Below, in pieces: positions 23,966-34,900 of a stretch of DNA of 64,000 nt. Source of the DNA: Glycine soja. Taxonomy: Eukaryota; Streptophyta; Magnoliopsida; Fabales; Fabaceae. The notes under the pieces are model-generated. The model had not been told where the DNA came from and ran no database searches. It was given only the letters and a program-made list of their open reading frames with translations. The stretch lies in assembly GCF_004193775.1 (NCBI RefSeq), contig NC_041005.1:13115865-13179864 (forward strand). The letters are read 5' to 3'. Each line of letters begins with the position of its first letter. Positions within the stretch are counted from its first letter, which is position 1. A program made the translations under genes and the position numbers.

Positions 23966-24018
23966 AGCATTAATTACACATTAATTACAAACAGACGGTT
24001 TTGTGACCGAAATTAAAT

Positions 24019-25508
24019 TTAATCTAAACAGATACCAAAACAATCATCTTCGTTTTGGTAAAAGGGATCTTCTTCTTCTTCTTCAGCAGAACTTGTTTCT
24101 TCCTTCTTTGAGGATGAAGCTTCTTCTTCCTGCTGTAACATTTGTAGAAATTCCTTCAGATTTTTAGCTAAGACCTCCTTTGATGTCGATCCTGCTAAAA
24201 ATGCTGCCAGATGAGACTTTTGGTTCAAAAACACAGAAGTTTCTGGATCAGCTGCTTTGAGGAATTCTGGATGGGATTGGAACCAAAGTTTTACTTGTTC
24301 TGGATCCGCTTTGGATGAGTGAAATTATGCCCACCATTTTACGAATGCGTGCCTTTGTAGTGATGGATATTGGTTTGTCTTTTCAGTCTTGCTGTAACGA
24401 TATTGCCATGAGAATATCCATGACAGTGCAAAGCTTGAAAAGTATTTAAGATATGCTGGAATTCGTGATTCCTGCGAATTGTATTGTTTCTTAAATTGGG
24501 CAAATCCTTGTTGGACCGTTTCTGGGAATATCTCTGGGATTGGTCCAAAGAAGTCCCACCATTGCAAAAACCAATTGGGAAAATTGTAAATTGTGTTGGT
24601 CTTGAAATATATCAGTCATGAATGCTTGAAGCGGGTATTTTGGTGCCAAAACACCTTAGTCCAAGCATCAACGTAATCCCAATAGGTATAACCTACCGGA
24701 TCAAATGGAACTGAAAATCTCTTTCCTTTGTTCAAGTCCAAACCAAAGTGTCTTGGTTGAAGAACTTTTAGTATTTGGATTGTCGAGTGGGTGTTTAAGG
24801 TTTGGTCTTTTGGATCTTTGAAATGTTTGATAGATACTGAGTTTGAATCTACCAAAATCAATTCATAAAAGTTCTTGTCTTCAGGATGGTGGTTGGTTTG
24901 TAGTGAAATCCTGGTGGGAAAGCCTTGGCCGTCGCCTTGAAAGGATTTTTGTCCCAAAATTCAGGTTCCATCTGCAAAACAGTTAACAATTTATTTTTAT
25001 AAATATAATTGTTAGTTTGTTTGGTAGGTGGTGTTTGAGCTTTGGCTAAAGGTAGTTTTCCTTTAGTATTGGTGGCTGTTTTGGTCATTGACGCATTTTG
25101 GATCATTGTTTGTAAATTTGATTCAGATTCATCATCAGATTCTGAGGCAATGTCTGCCCAAGATTTTTTGATTATTTTTGGAAATTTGGTCAGACCCATG
25201 TCTTGAAGGGCCTGAAGGGTTTCAATTGGCCATGCATAGTCGGCCGATGTTTGTTTGGCGGTTGCCGGTTTGGGAGATTCCTGAGTGGATGGCTCAGGTT
25301 TGATTGAGGCAATCTGGGTTGATGACCCTTCTAAATTGGTTTTCTGGGTAGATGACCCAGCCTGAGTTGGTGACCCAGAAGAGGTTGATGATTTCTTGAT
25401 GGTTGGCTCTGGAAGAGCCAGTCTGGCTCCTTTGCCTGTACTCCTTCCTCCCCTTAGGGAGATTCCCGATGCCTTAGGAGGCATTACCACTTTTCTGTAA
25501 GAATTCAC
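24019..25508 (-). pseudogene. Pararetroviral second ORF (unknown function), frameshifted with two stops
   Basis: The frame opens at 25,508 or, more likely, at the ATG at 25,484, overlapping the end of the RNase H ORF. The N-terminal part (to about 24,870) is Ser/Thr/Pro/Lys-rich. It includes a short acidic segment with WADIASESDDESES. After a frameshift between about 24,957 and 24,860 the reading continues with a tryptophan-rich region (WDYVDAWTKVFWHQ, then FLQWWDFFGPIPE), broken by TGA at 24,616-24,618 and TAA at 24,325-24,327. It ends at 24,019 in a glutamate tract followed by DPFYQNEDDCFGICLD. A product of unknown function in this position is characteristic of florendoviruses; no enzymatic motif was seen. 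Confidence 0.7.
24243..24317 (-). repeat. 75-bp direct repeat, internal copy in the second ORF
   Basis: Matches 30,581-30,655 in the same orientation with two base differences (AACCAAAG against AACCAGAG; CTGGATCC against CTAGATCC). Here the segment is in its native place, coding for the stretch around EQVKLWFQSHPEFLKA. Confidence 0.9.
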
Positions 25509-26928
25509 GGGTAAGGTAGTCAGATAATGAGTTTGAGGTGCCCTTGATGTATTCTATGTCAAAATCAAAGACACTTAGAATTGCTTGCCATCTTGCAAAA
25601 ATTTGTTTTGAGGCAAGGTTTTTAACATCTTTTTGTAAAATATCTTTGGCTGATTTACAATCAACCCTGATTAGAAATTTTTGGTTTAATAAATCCGATT
25701 GAAATTTGGAAATGCACAAAACAATTGCTAAAACTTCTTTTTTAACAGTTGAATACTTTAATTGTGCAGGATTCCAATGTTTTGATGTATATGCAATGAC
25801 ATGATCTTGGCCATGGACTCTTTGTTTGAGGATGCCACCATAACCTATGTCTGAAGCATCAGTTTCGACAATTTTAAATGCCTGTGGAATAGGAAGATAC
25901 AAACATTTAATGGATTGGACTTTGACTTTGATTTCTTTAACAGTTTGTGTATGGAGGTCAGACCAAGGAGGCAGATTTTTCTTCAGCCTATCATGCAATG
26001 GCTTGACAATATTGTTTAAATAGGGGACAAATTCTCCTACGTAATTTAGACAACCTAGAAATCTTTGTAACTGGGTTTTGTCTAAGATTTGGTTGGGGAA
26101 TTTGCTAGCAAACTCTATTGACCTTTCGATTGGAATGATTGTACCTTGATATATATTGTGACCAAGGAATCGAATTCGAGTTTGGAAAAGATTGATTTTT
26201 GATTTGGAGACTGCCAAACCATTTTGTTTGATGATATGTATGAAGGTTTGAAGATGTTTGAAATGTTGGTCAATGTTTTGGGAAAAGATTAAAACATCAT
26301 CTATGTAGACAATGACAAATTTTGAATAGGGATTAAAAATATCGTTCATAATTTTTTGAAATTCTGAAGGGGCATTCTTCAGTCCGAATGGCATCACGTT
26401 CCATTCATATTGCCCGAAAGGTACAGTAAACGTTGTTTTGTACTTATCTGATTCTTGGATTTGGATCTGCCAAAATCCATATTTCATATCAAATTTTGAA
26501 AATATCTTTGCAGAATTTAATCTGTTAAGCAAATCTTTTTTGTTTGGAATAGGATATCTAATCCATTGTAATGCTTGATGTAGTGGTTTGTAATTTATGA
26601 CTAAACGGGGTGTTCCACGCTCAATCTCAGATTGTTTGTTGACATAAAAAGCCGCACAAGACCATGGGCTTTTGCTTTTCCGGATTAGGCCTTTATCAAG
26701 CAAATCCTTGATTTCTTTTTGACAGTATTGGAGAAGTTCTTCATTCATTTGGATTGGTCTTACTTTTGTGGGAATTTGTTTTTCCTTAAAGTCTTTCTCA
26801 TAAGGGAGATCAACAATATGTTTCTTTCTGTCCCAAAATACATGTGGCAATTCAGAACAGACGGTCGATTCAATATGATTTAATAAAGATTGAATTTTTT
26901 CTTTTACTTGGGGTTTTCCCAGTTGTAT
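25474..26928 (-). pseudogene. Pararetroviral reverse transcriptase and RNase H
   Basis: The region is open for more than 470 codons. RT motifs in order are RLVINYKPLH, IFSKFDMKYGFWQI, TTFTVPFGQYEWNVMPFGLKNAPS and the catalytic YIDD in FVIVYIDDVLIFS, followed by the thumb-like FLGHNIYQG and RFLGCLNYVGEF. RNase H follows with VETDASDIGYGG, the KHWNPAQLKYSTVKKEVLAI glutamate motif and SLSDYLTREF near the C terminus. Only one stop (26,929-26,931) separates it from the upstream protease part of the same frame. RT and RNase H of plant pararetroviruses copy pregenomic RNA into open circular DNA; there is no integrase. The stretch itself looks intact, but the polyprotein it belonged to is broken. Confidence 0.9.
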
Positions 26929-28023
26929 CTAAATATTATTAAAAGATACTTCTTCTTTTAAGAAGTTAATTTGATTAATCTTATTTTCTATAAGATTTAT
27001 ATTTCTGGAAATTGGTTTAGTAGAAAAATTAAATATAATTTTTCTTCCTAAATAATTTGTGGTTATTCCTTCATTAGATATTTGGATGGGAAACAGGGCT
27101 CTAATGAAGGGCGTTCCTAAGATTACTTCATTCTTAAGGTTTTTTACCAGAAGAAAGTTTGTGTTAATCTTAAGACCTTGGTTTTCAATGATTGCATTTG
27201 ATAGCTTAAAATTAATTTTTAATTTTGAGCCGTTTGCCGTACTTAATTTTTCTGAGGTTTTCTCAAAGAATTTTGTAGGAATTAATCCTTCTAAAATGCA
27301 GTTTGAATCAGCCCCTGTGTCAAATAGGGCCGTTGTTTCTAAAACGAAATCATTAATAATTATTTTTATGTTTATGTAGAATTTTTGGATTTTAATCTTG
27401 TTGATTAATCCCATAAACATATCATCTTCTAAATTTTCTGGTTGGTTTTCCTCACTGTTGTTGGCACTTTCAGAATCACTATCTTCCTCAAGTTGAGAAA
27501 GAATGATCTGATGAATTTCTTGTTGTTGACGAAGTTCTTTTATCTCTCTTTTTAGATTGTTTATCTCTGTTTGGAGATCTGGGATTGTCGTTGGTTTGGT
27601 TGAAGAATTTTCTAATCTCTTGAGTATGTTACTTACGTCAAATTTGTTGTTTGTGATAAAATCCTTTTGTCTAGGTTTTACCTCTAATGTTTTCTTGAGT
27701 TTTTCCAGGAAAACCTTTTTTTCCTGGGGGTCAGGTATGGAATTGATTGCTTCAAACAAGAGATCTTGTTCTCTCGTTAGAGTATTGATTTGCCCATCAT
27801 CATCATCTGTTGATGATAGTTGGTCATCTTGTTGGATTAGGTTTAGGTTTTCATCGGAAAGCACGGAGGATGAAGTTTCTGTTTCTTCCTTCGAGGTTTC
27901 TATGAGCAAATTGTTTATTTGCTCTTCAATTGCGGGTTCTAGGTTAAGGTTTCTTAACTTCTTTTGTTGTCTACAATATTTCCTAATGTGGCCTTGTTTT
28001 CCACAATTGTAGCACGTTATTTT
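26929..28023 (-). pseudogene. Pararetroviral zinc knuckle and aspartic protease part of the polyprotein
   Basis: The reading frame runs open from a TAA just upstream of 28,023 to TAG at 26,929. It begins with a CCHC knuckle at 27,973-28,014 (CYNCGKQGHIRKYC, spacing CX2CX4HX4C), the nucleic-acid-binding motif at the coat-protein C terminus in Caulimoviridae. An acidic and coiled-coil-prone linker follows (LQTEINNLKREIKELRQQQE). The protease has its active-site motif in ALFDTGADSNCI and a downstream ILGTPFI motif typical of retropepsins. The protease would mature the polyprotein. The frame is continuous with the coat region upstream and RT downstream apart from stops. Confidence 0.85.
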
Positions 28024-28227
28024 TTATTTTATTTTTTGTTTAGGATTTTCCATTTCTCTACTGGTTGAGGGTTTTTGAGAGTATCTTCTTTTTTAAAATC
28101 TTCTTCTATTGGCTGGCTTATGATCCTGGGTTTCTTTCCTAGAGGTCTGTTTCTTCTTTTGTTTTGGACAGGCTGGTAAGCCAAATTGTTCACAGAAGGA
28201 ACCTAAATCCCTCTTTGTTTGAGCTTT

Positions 28228-29829
28228 TTATTTGGCTAATTGCCTCTGAATTTTGTCGTCCTGGTAGATTTTTAAGGCTACCTTTCGGACATAGGAAATT
28301 AATTGACCATAGCTTAAGTTTTCATATGGAATGTCTCCATTGGCAGATTGACTACGGATTTTATCTCTAACCTTGTCTTCTAATGATCTGGGAAGACCGG
28401 CTATAAATTTTTCTTTCCAAAAAGGTTGTTGACTATCTTCTCTTGTGTAAACCCTAGTTAGGAAAGTATCACTATACCACCTAAAATCCGCTAAGGTTCT
28501 ACACTTAAGATTTGATAATAATTCTGCAGACCTATCTTTCCACAAGGATGGGTCTCCAATGAAATGTTGGGCTATTGTAAAAATTAATGTGTTAACAGCG
28601 TCAGGAATCTCTTTATCATCGTCATTTGTAATGACTTTTCCATTGAGATCCGTCTTAACTACGTTGTAAATTTTTTATTTCTCCTCATTAGTGAGATAAT
28701 TATCCCACCATCCTTTTAGTTGTCCAGAAAATCCTGCCACTAAGATATCTATAATGGTTTCTTCTGAACACTCGTGGGAGGTTTGGTAAGCCGTAGCTAC
28801 CATGGTCATATGTTGGAGTGTATTCATGATATTATACTCCGTTTGTGCATCTATGTTCCATTCATAGATGTTGTTTGCACTAAAACTTTTAAAATTGTTT
28901 TCACCTCTTTCTTCTAATAGAAGGTCAGGGGCAGTCGGACGTTGATAATATAACTTGGAGGGTGTTTTCCAGTGTTTGGAATTAATTGGATTTATATTCT
29001 TTTCTGACACTGATCCTATCTCAGTTGTGTTATCTGAGTTTTGGTCACTATCTTCATTAATAATATTAATTAATTTGGAGGTACTTCTTGTTACCATTTT
29101 GGAAGTATTTTCCGAGGCTTGGGGAGTATCTGGAATGACCTTAAGTAAACTACCAATCTTGTTTAGTAATTCACTATGATTGTCACCTACGCCTTCAATT
29201 AAGGATTTAGTTTTTCTAAGTTCCCTAATTTTTCGTTTAGCCTTTTCACTAACTTTGAAAGGTTTGAATAAAGGTTTTTCAATGGGGATACTTGGCGAAG
29301 CTTCCTCAATTGATTTTTGTTTAGGAACTACCTTAGTTTTTATGGTTTCTCCTAAAGCTTGTAAATATTTATTGGTATAATTTGCCTGTTCCATTAGGCT
29401 TTTAATGTCTTTAGAGGTTACTTCCTCGTTGACATCTTTTGTCTTGAATGGAATTGCCATGACAGGTTTATTGTTACTGTCTTTGATATTTGGTAGTTGA
29501 TATTGTGTCGTGGGAGGTAATTCCGATTGGATTAACTCACCATCCTTCACTTGCCAATTTGTTATGACATTTGTTGTTGGATCACCTATGATGTCTTGTT
29601 TCCAAGGGTAATCTATATCCTTTCTGATGGCATAAGCATGAAACCAATCAAAGAAAAGGACATTAATTTTGACTCTTTCGACAAATTCGTAGAACTTGTC
29701 TTGGATTTGTTTTCTGTTTGTACCCTTGTAATGTTGGAAAAACCATCTCCTTTGAGGTTCATTCTCCGGAGAATAAAAATCTTTCCTAAGGGTTTCCTTA
29801 TCAATGCTAAAGTTGTCAGATAACATCAT
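28228..29829 (-). pseudogene. Pararetroviral coat-protein region
   Basis: This is one frame with a single TAA inside (28,675-28,677), ending at TAA 28,228-28,230; between there and the zinc knuckle two more stops occur in the same frame. The N-terminal third carries WFFQHYKGTNRKQIQDKF and FDWFHAYAIRKDIDYPW. A long charged linker (Lys/Glu/Ser-rich) follows. The core has LVAGFSGQLKGWWDNYLT, then WKDRSAELLSNLKCRTLADF and FIAGLPRSLEDKVRDKI. GxLKGWWDxYLT-like sequence is characteristic of the capsid domain of florendovirus-like and related plant pararetroviruses. It would form the virion shell and bind the pregenome. It is dead as a protein because of the stops. Confidence 0.75.
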
Positions 29830-30568
29830 AAGGTTCCATAGAAGAGTATGTTGGGGATTGGATCGACTTTTGGTCGTCCTCTTGTTCTTGGTTGTAAGTT
29901 GTTCTAGGTATGCTAGAAGTAGTGTCTAATCCTTGGAGGTTTACAGTACGGAACTGGTTATGTGACTCAGATCTGGTTAGTCCTACTGGAATTGAACGGG
30001 TTCTAACCGAAAAAGACCTTTTGGCTGACTCATATTCAGACCTAGAGGCTTCTATCCTTGATGAAAAAGAATTTCTCCTATTGAAGATTATCTCTATCTT
30101 TCCGGAGTTATCTTGCTTAATATGCTCTATGGTTGGAGCGGGTCGGGGAATAGACGGTGTGGCCTTATCCATAACCCATCTTTCGGGAAGAGTTACTTCA
30201 TCCCATTTTATTTTTCTCGGGAGAGAAACGTTAGCCTTTGTCATATCAGTGATAAACAAAGTTGTTTCTCCTTTTTGAGGTTTTAACAGGACTCTAGATG
30301 CACAAGTATTCATGACCTTGTACTGGATCCTATAAATTAAGGCTGTTGGGATTGATCCTTCTTTCATGTCAAGGCCATGAAAGTGGATGTTTAAGAACAG
30401 AGAGTCAAGAATGTTTCTATCCATCAGACTCACTGTTTTGTTTGGATAACAATTAAAATATATTGGACCTTGTCCTAGGCTGGTTTCGACTGTTCCAATT
30501 AGGGAGTCTTCAAATTGATTATGCCTAATATTTCTTAGACACATTAAAACTGCTGCATCTATGCCCAT
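29816..30568 (-). pseudogene. Pararetroviral movement protein (30K superfamily)
   Basis: The frame from the ATG at 30,568 codes for 250 residues. The N-terminal 110 residues match the 30K-type movement domain: SLIGTVETSLGQGPIYFNCYP, LNIHFHGLDMKEGSIPTALIY and RIQYKVMNT. The C-terminal half is low-complexity and Arg/Ser-rich. Such proteins modify plasmodesmata for cell-to-cell spread. It ends 13 bases after the next ORF begins in another frame, so a frameshift now separates it from the coat region; in related viruses the two are one polyprotein. The sequence immediately before the ATG joins directly to a misplaced piece of the second ORF, so the N terminus may be truncated. Confidence 0.8.
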
Positions 30569-30580
30569 GTCAATTAAGGG

Positions 30581-30655
30581 CTGGATCAGCTGCTTTGAGG
30601 AATTCTGGATGGGATTGGAACCAGAGTTTTACTTGTTCTAGATCCGCTTTGGATG
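30581..30655 (-). repeat. 75-bp direct repeat, displaced copy at the 5' end of the pararetrovirus
   Basis: Second copy of 24,243-24,317. Here the second-ORF fragment is fused 12 bp before the movement-protein ATG, so the intergenic region that should lie between them is absent. It marks the 5' limit of recognisable viral sequence. Confidence 0.9.
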
Positions 30656-30975
30656 TCATATGAAGGTACATGATTAGGGAAAAATTAGGTCAATAAATTA
30701 TATTAACTAATATATCACTGAGACGTGGAACAATTTGAGAAAGTCCTTATGTACATAAGGTCTGGAAATGAAATCAATGCCACCCTTGAATGTGGGGGTG
30801 ATACATTGGGCTCAAAAGTCTTCTTTGTTTAGCCAACTGTGTTCTCAAATGTTAAAGTATTGATTGTTTAACACAACATATTGGTTTTTAGTTTAGGAGT
30901 TATCCTAATTTATGTCACTATAAGTTTACATAATTATTTATTTGCCACTATCTTGGATGGATATAAAATCCGTAG
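30656..30975. other. Flank between pararetrovirus and phospholipase D fragment
   Basis: AT-rich, with no ORF. It may be intron sequence of the phospholipase D fragment that starts at 30,976, because the exon there is preceded by an AG acceptor. Confidence 0.3.
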
Positions 30976-31606
30976 GTAATCAAAAGTGTCAATTAATGGT
31001 CTTTTGGAACAAGTCAGCCCGAAGAAAGCATTCATACTACAATTTGTTCTCTTATTGAAAAAGCAAAGCAATTTATCTACATAGAGGTAAATTAATTTTG
31101 AGGAACTGTACTAATGTTGATCATGCTTCAATGTTGATAACTATATCCTGTTCAACATTACATCAAAATGAAACATATATTTTCATAGTGATCTCAAGAG
31201 AAAGTCTGTGGTAAGTGTTGAGTTAAGCTTTGATTGGTTGCTTACATTCTGGATATATCATAGTGGCAATGTATAGAATAATTTGGTACTTACACTAATA
31301 AAAGCACATTTCCCCTTTCTTATTTTGTCTTTCTCATTTTGTTTCCATTCATAACCATTTTTTATGAGGTCTAGCAGGGGATGACATAATACTGAACCAT
31401 GTTGTGGAAGCACTATACAGGCGAATTTTAAAAGCCCACAAAGATCAGAAAGATTTTAGAGTTATAATTGTGATGCCCCTTTTGTCTGGCTTCTAGGTAA
31501 ATATTGCTTGCCTTCTTTTTCAAACATGAATCCTTTTTGTTGTAGAGTTGAATCTTTTTCTGTTGTAAACTATTAATAGGGTGGTCTGGATGATGGTGGC
31601 GTTGCT
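30976..31606 (+). pseudogene. Phospholipase D (zeta/PXPH type) gene fragment, three exons, dead
   Basis: Three exon pieces align in order with the C-terminal catalytic half of plant PLD zeta-class enzymes, which hydrolyse phosphatidylcholine to phosphatidic acid. Exon 30,976-31,086 reads GTSQPEESIHTTICSLIEKA then KQFIYIE up to a GT donor. Exon about 31,353-31,496 reads GDDIILNHVVEALYRRIL and then FRVIIVMPLLSGF. The last piece, 31,580-31,606, reads GGLDDGGVA. Three stops are present: TAA where family members have Gln before WS (about 31,002), TGA in the NxFxxSGL segment (31,365-31,367), and TAG at the exon end (31,494-31,496) where the family has Gln. The fragment is cut off at 31,607 by CACTA-type transposon sequence. 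The rest of the gene is absent from the window. Confidence 0.8.
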
Positions 31607-31834
31607 ATAAATTTTTTTAAAGACGGTTCTTAAGAAAACCGTCTTAAAAAATCTATCATTCTAAGACGATTTTTAACTAAGAATCATCTTAGAAGGATAC
31701 ATTTTTCTAAAATGGTTTTTTATGGCATCATCGTAGAAAGTGAAAACTTTTTATAACATTGCTTACGATGACGGTTAATAACCAACATCAAATGTGTAAA
31801 TTAACCGATGTAGAAAACGTTTTTTCCAATAGTG
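31607..31834. mobile_element. CACTA-type transposon end (subterminal repeats and TAGTG terminus)
   Basis: The stretch contains repeated AAGACGGTT / AACCGTCTT and GATTTTTAACTAAGAATCATC-like motifs and ends CCAATAGTG, the complement of CACTATTGG. Clustered subterminal motifs and a CACTA terminus fit an En/Spm-type element of legumes. It interrupts the phospholipase D exon. The opposite terminus was not found, so this is a fragment or a short deletion derivative. Confidence 0.55.
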
Positions 31835-34215
31835 TGTTTTGGGATAAAGGGAATATTATATTTAATAAATATATGTAATAATTAATATTACAAATAAAAA
31901 AATCATTTGTTTGTTTATTTAAAAAATACTACATTAATTGCATTAATGACAACATTAATTATTTTTAACTTCATTTTAATGTTAATTTTATTACTTTAAT
32001 ATATATATTTTAAGAATATAATAACTAAAGTTATACGTTTTTTAAATATGAATTCGATGAGTGCAATGACCAATAGAAATGATAATTTAATATTAATTTT
32101 CATTAATAACTATAAATAGTTTTGAATTTAAAATTGTTTCATTCTTTGTTTAATATCCTCAAATACAATTTTTAAATACTTTTTTAATAAAATAATTAGT
32201 TTTCTGTTTTCTTAAGACGATACTCCTATTTTCTTAAAATATCACTCCTTTTAAAATCACTATTTTTTTTTTACTTTAAACAAACAAGCCATTTGTGGGT
32301 TGGTACATGAATATCTAAACAGAAAGTGACCAAGTTTTTTCATAAAAAAAAACAATGGCAAAGTTTGATTATCAACAAAAAAAGAGAGGGAAAAGTGGGT
32401 AAAAGCCAAAAGTTAAACAGAAAAAGATAAGAATATAAGAATTTAATTTCACCCCTAAATTTATATTTAGTGTAGTGTTTGAATTTACTTGTTCGACTTT
32501 GGTGCTATATTTCTCTTTTTTGCCCATTTGTTTAATTCCTTTTTATGCTTATAATGGTGTATTGTTTCTTGTTCTTGTTTCTTATTTCATTCAATTCGTA
32601 TTTGTGTGTACACTGTTTCTTGTCTGTCTTTTCGAAAAGAAAAAAAATATGAAGAATATAATAGAAATGCATTTTTTATTTAGAAAGAAAATAAAAAGAT
32701 TAATTATATACTCCCTTCGTGGGGTGTCGCACCTGAAAAATAATGTCTTAAAATTAATGTCATGTTAATTTTTTGATACAATATTAATTATTTTTTAAAA
32801 ATATTAGGAACACGTACACCAGCTAACACATTTTTTAAACATATTCTCTGTTAGCTAAAATTTATTATAATAATAAAATTTGGTGGATGCTGCATCATAT
32901 TTAATAACTCTCCTAATTTTATAGTTTTTTTAAATAAATTTTAACTAATTAATTTTTTTTAAAGGAGTGTGCTTAAGAGTGTTCTTAGTATTTCTAATTA
33001 TTTTTACAAAAAAATATATTAATTGCATTGATGACAACATTAATTATTTTTAAGTTTATTTTAATGATTTGATTTTATGACTTTAATATATATTTTAAGA
33101 ATATAATAACTAATGTTATATTTTTTAAATATATTCTATCAGTGCAAATAGATTAATTTAACATTAATTTTCATTACTAGCTATAAATAGTATTGAATTT
33201 GAAAATTATTTCATTCTTTGTCTTAATATCCTCAAATACAATTTTTTTAATATATCCTTATATTAAATACAAATTTAATTATATTATAAATTTGGTAAAT
33301 TTGATTAGCTCAAGTATTATTTTTTAAATATAATTAAATTTGGTAAATTTAATTAAATAAATTAAATTTCATAAATTTAATTAAATAAATTAAATTTGAT
33401 TAGATCCAGTTAACAACTATTGTAAAAAGTTTATGTATCCATTAGTGGTTCACTTGTTTTTGTGTGTGTGAAATCTGTTACTCGCATTAGTTTAAGCCTA
33501 TTTTGCATAAATATATAGAAATACATTAAAATCAAATATTATAAATCATTTTAAGTTTAACTCCATATGTACAAAATCATTATTTCTAATTATCATATAA
33601 TTCACAATATTTTAGGAGATAAAAAGAAGTAAATACTGATAATATAGTAGAAATATAGCTTTTATTCAGAAACAAATTATAAAGAAAAAACATTTATGGC
33701 CACATTAATTTTTTTTCTTAAACTACATTAATATTTTGTTTTATTATTTTAATTTTATTACTTCAAAGTATATTTTATGACCAATAATACGTAAATACTT
33801 TTTTAAATATATAATATCAATCCAATGATAAAAAATGAAAATTGGAAATCTAATACTAAATTTAATTGTTTTGACAGAATAAAACAATTATAATGTCATT
33901 AATAGCTATAACTAATATTGAGTTTAAAATAGATTCATTCATTATTATAATGTCTTTAAATACTAATTTAAAATAATTAATTTGTTAAATCTTACTAGTT
34001 CAAAGACTATATGTTAATTAATATAATTAAATTCGATAAATATAGTCAGTTCATTAAATTTAATTAGATATGAATAACAATTATTGTAAAATTTATGTGT
34101 CCATCACGGACTCGGATTACTTCAAGTCAATTTTACATAGAAATATAAGTTTACAATAAAATATTGTAAATCATATTTAACTTAACTGTATATTTATAAA
34201 ATCATAACTTTTAAT
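31835..34215. repeat. AT-rich region with three diverged copies of one repeat
   Basis: About 31,925-32,175, 33,005-33,250 and 33,690-33,975 are homologous in the same orientation. Shared stretches include ATTGCATTAATGACAACATT, TTTAAGAATATAATAACTAA, TAGCTATAAATAGT and a CATTCTTTGT-TAATATCCTCAAATAC segment. The second and third are followed by a further shared stretch (33,400-33,600 with 34,069-34,230), making a ~660-bp degenerate tandem pair. A MITE-like ACTCCCTTCGT lies at about 32,710. No gene recognised. Confidence 0.65.
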
Positions 34216-34415
34216 TATTATTTTATGCAAACTTTTCATCCTTGTATCTTTTTTACTCTTTACAAATTGTTTGTTTTGTAATTCATCCTTTAAGTTATTT
34301 AGATAGAGCTTTTTTTTTTTACTATTCAAAGTGCTATCTAAATCCCTTTAAGCATGAAAAATAAAAAAGTATTATTTGCAAGCACAAAAATCAGTTTTTT
34401 GCAAGGATGAAAAGA
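34216..34415. repeat. ~200-bp hairpin-type repeat (MITE-like)
   Basis: CAAACTTTTCATCCTTG near 34,214 is mirrored by CAAGGATGAAAAG near 34,401, with T-rich and A-rich arms between. This is a foldback structure of MITE size. No target duplication was verified. Confidence 0.4.
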
Positions 34416-34437
34416 AAAAATAGATAAATTGTAAGAA

Positions 34438-34900
34438 CTAAAAAAAATAATTTAAGTTTGTTCTTAAAGTGAGTCAAAATGTTTCTTTTGAAATAATGAT
34501 CATTTTCAATTTTTGGATGCGATTTTAAACCCTTTTTTAACTAATTCGAACACTTGGAAATTATTGCATTATTTATTTATATGAAAATTATAGAACCCAA
34601 TTGATGTTTGAATAAAAAAAATGATAAACATAGTGAAAAGTAAATCCAATGAGCAACCAAAAGAATGAAAAATCTAATATTAAATTATTTTAATTGTTTA
34701 TAAGACTCTTTTTTCACACAATTTTTATCATATTTATTCCTTTATTTATTCATACTTGAATTGAGTTCCATAACTTTCAAAATAAGATCATTTTTATGCC
34801 TCAAAATAGTTAAAAAAGGATTCAAATTTATCCTAATGTTAAAAATAATCATTATTTCAAACGGACCATTTTGACTCACTTTAAAAATATAAAAGACTAA
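34438..34900. repeat. Inverted repeat with ~95-bp arms
   Basis: 34,444-34,536 and 34,806-34,900 are inverted copies. Shared segments are AAAGTGAGTCAAAATG, TTTGAAATAATGAT and CCTTTTTTAACTA. The arms are imperfect and separated by about 270 bp of AT-rich sequence. It is probably a non-autonomous DNA transposon; the family was not recognised. Confidence 0.55.

Larger units (their letters stand above)
23640..30655 (-). mobile_element. Endogenous plant pararetrovirus (Caulimoviridae, florendovirus-like), about 7 kb
   Basis: On the minus strand the order is movement protein, coat region with a CCHC knuckle, aspartic protease, reverse transcriptase plus RNase H, then a second overlapping ORF, followed by a promoter and leader. 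No integrase and no LTRs are present. This order and the separate ORF after RNase H fit florendovirus-type Caulimoviridae as known from plant genomes; the genus is inferred. From the coat region to the end of RNase H (29,829-25,474) the frame is kept and is broken only by stop codons. One frameshift separates the movement region, and one frameshift plus two stops affect the second ORF. The copy is therefore dead but structurally well preserved. A 75-bp segment of the second ORF is duplicated at its 5' end. Outer limits are approximate. Confidence 0.85.

Noticed and set aside
27059..28012. Plus-strand ORFs over the pararetrovirus (27,059-27,379 and 27,557-28,012)
   Set aside because: Antisense to the protease and zinc-knuckle region, whose motifs are clear on the minus strand.
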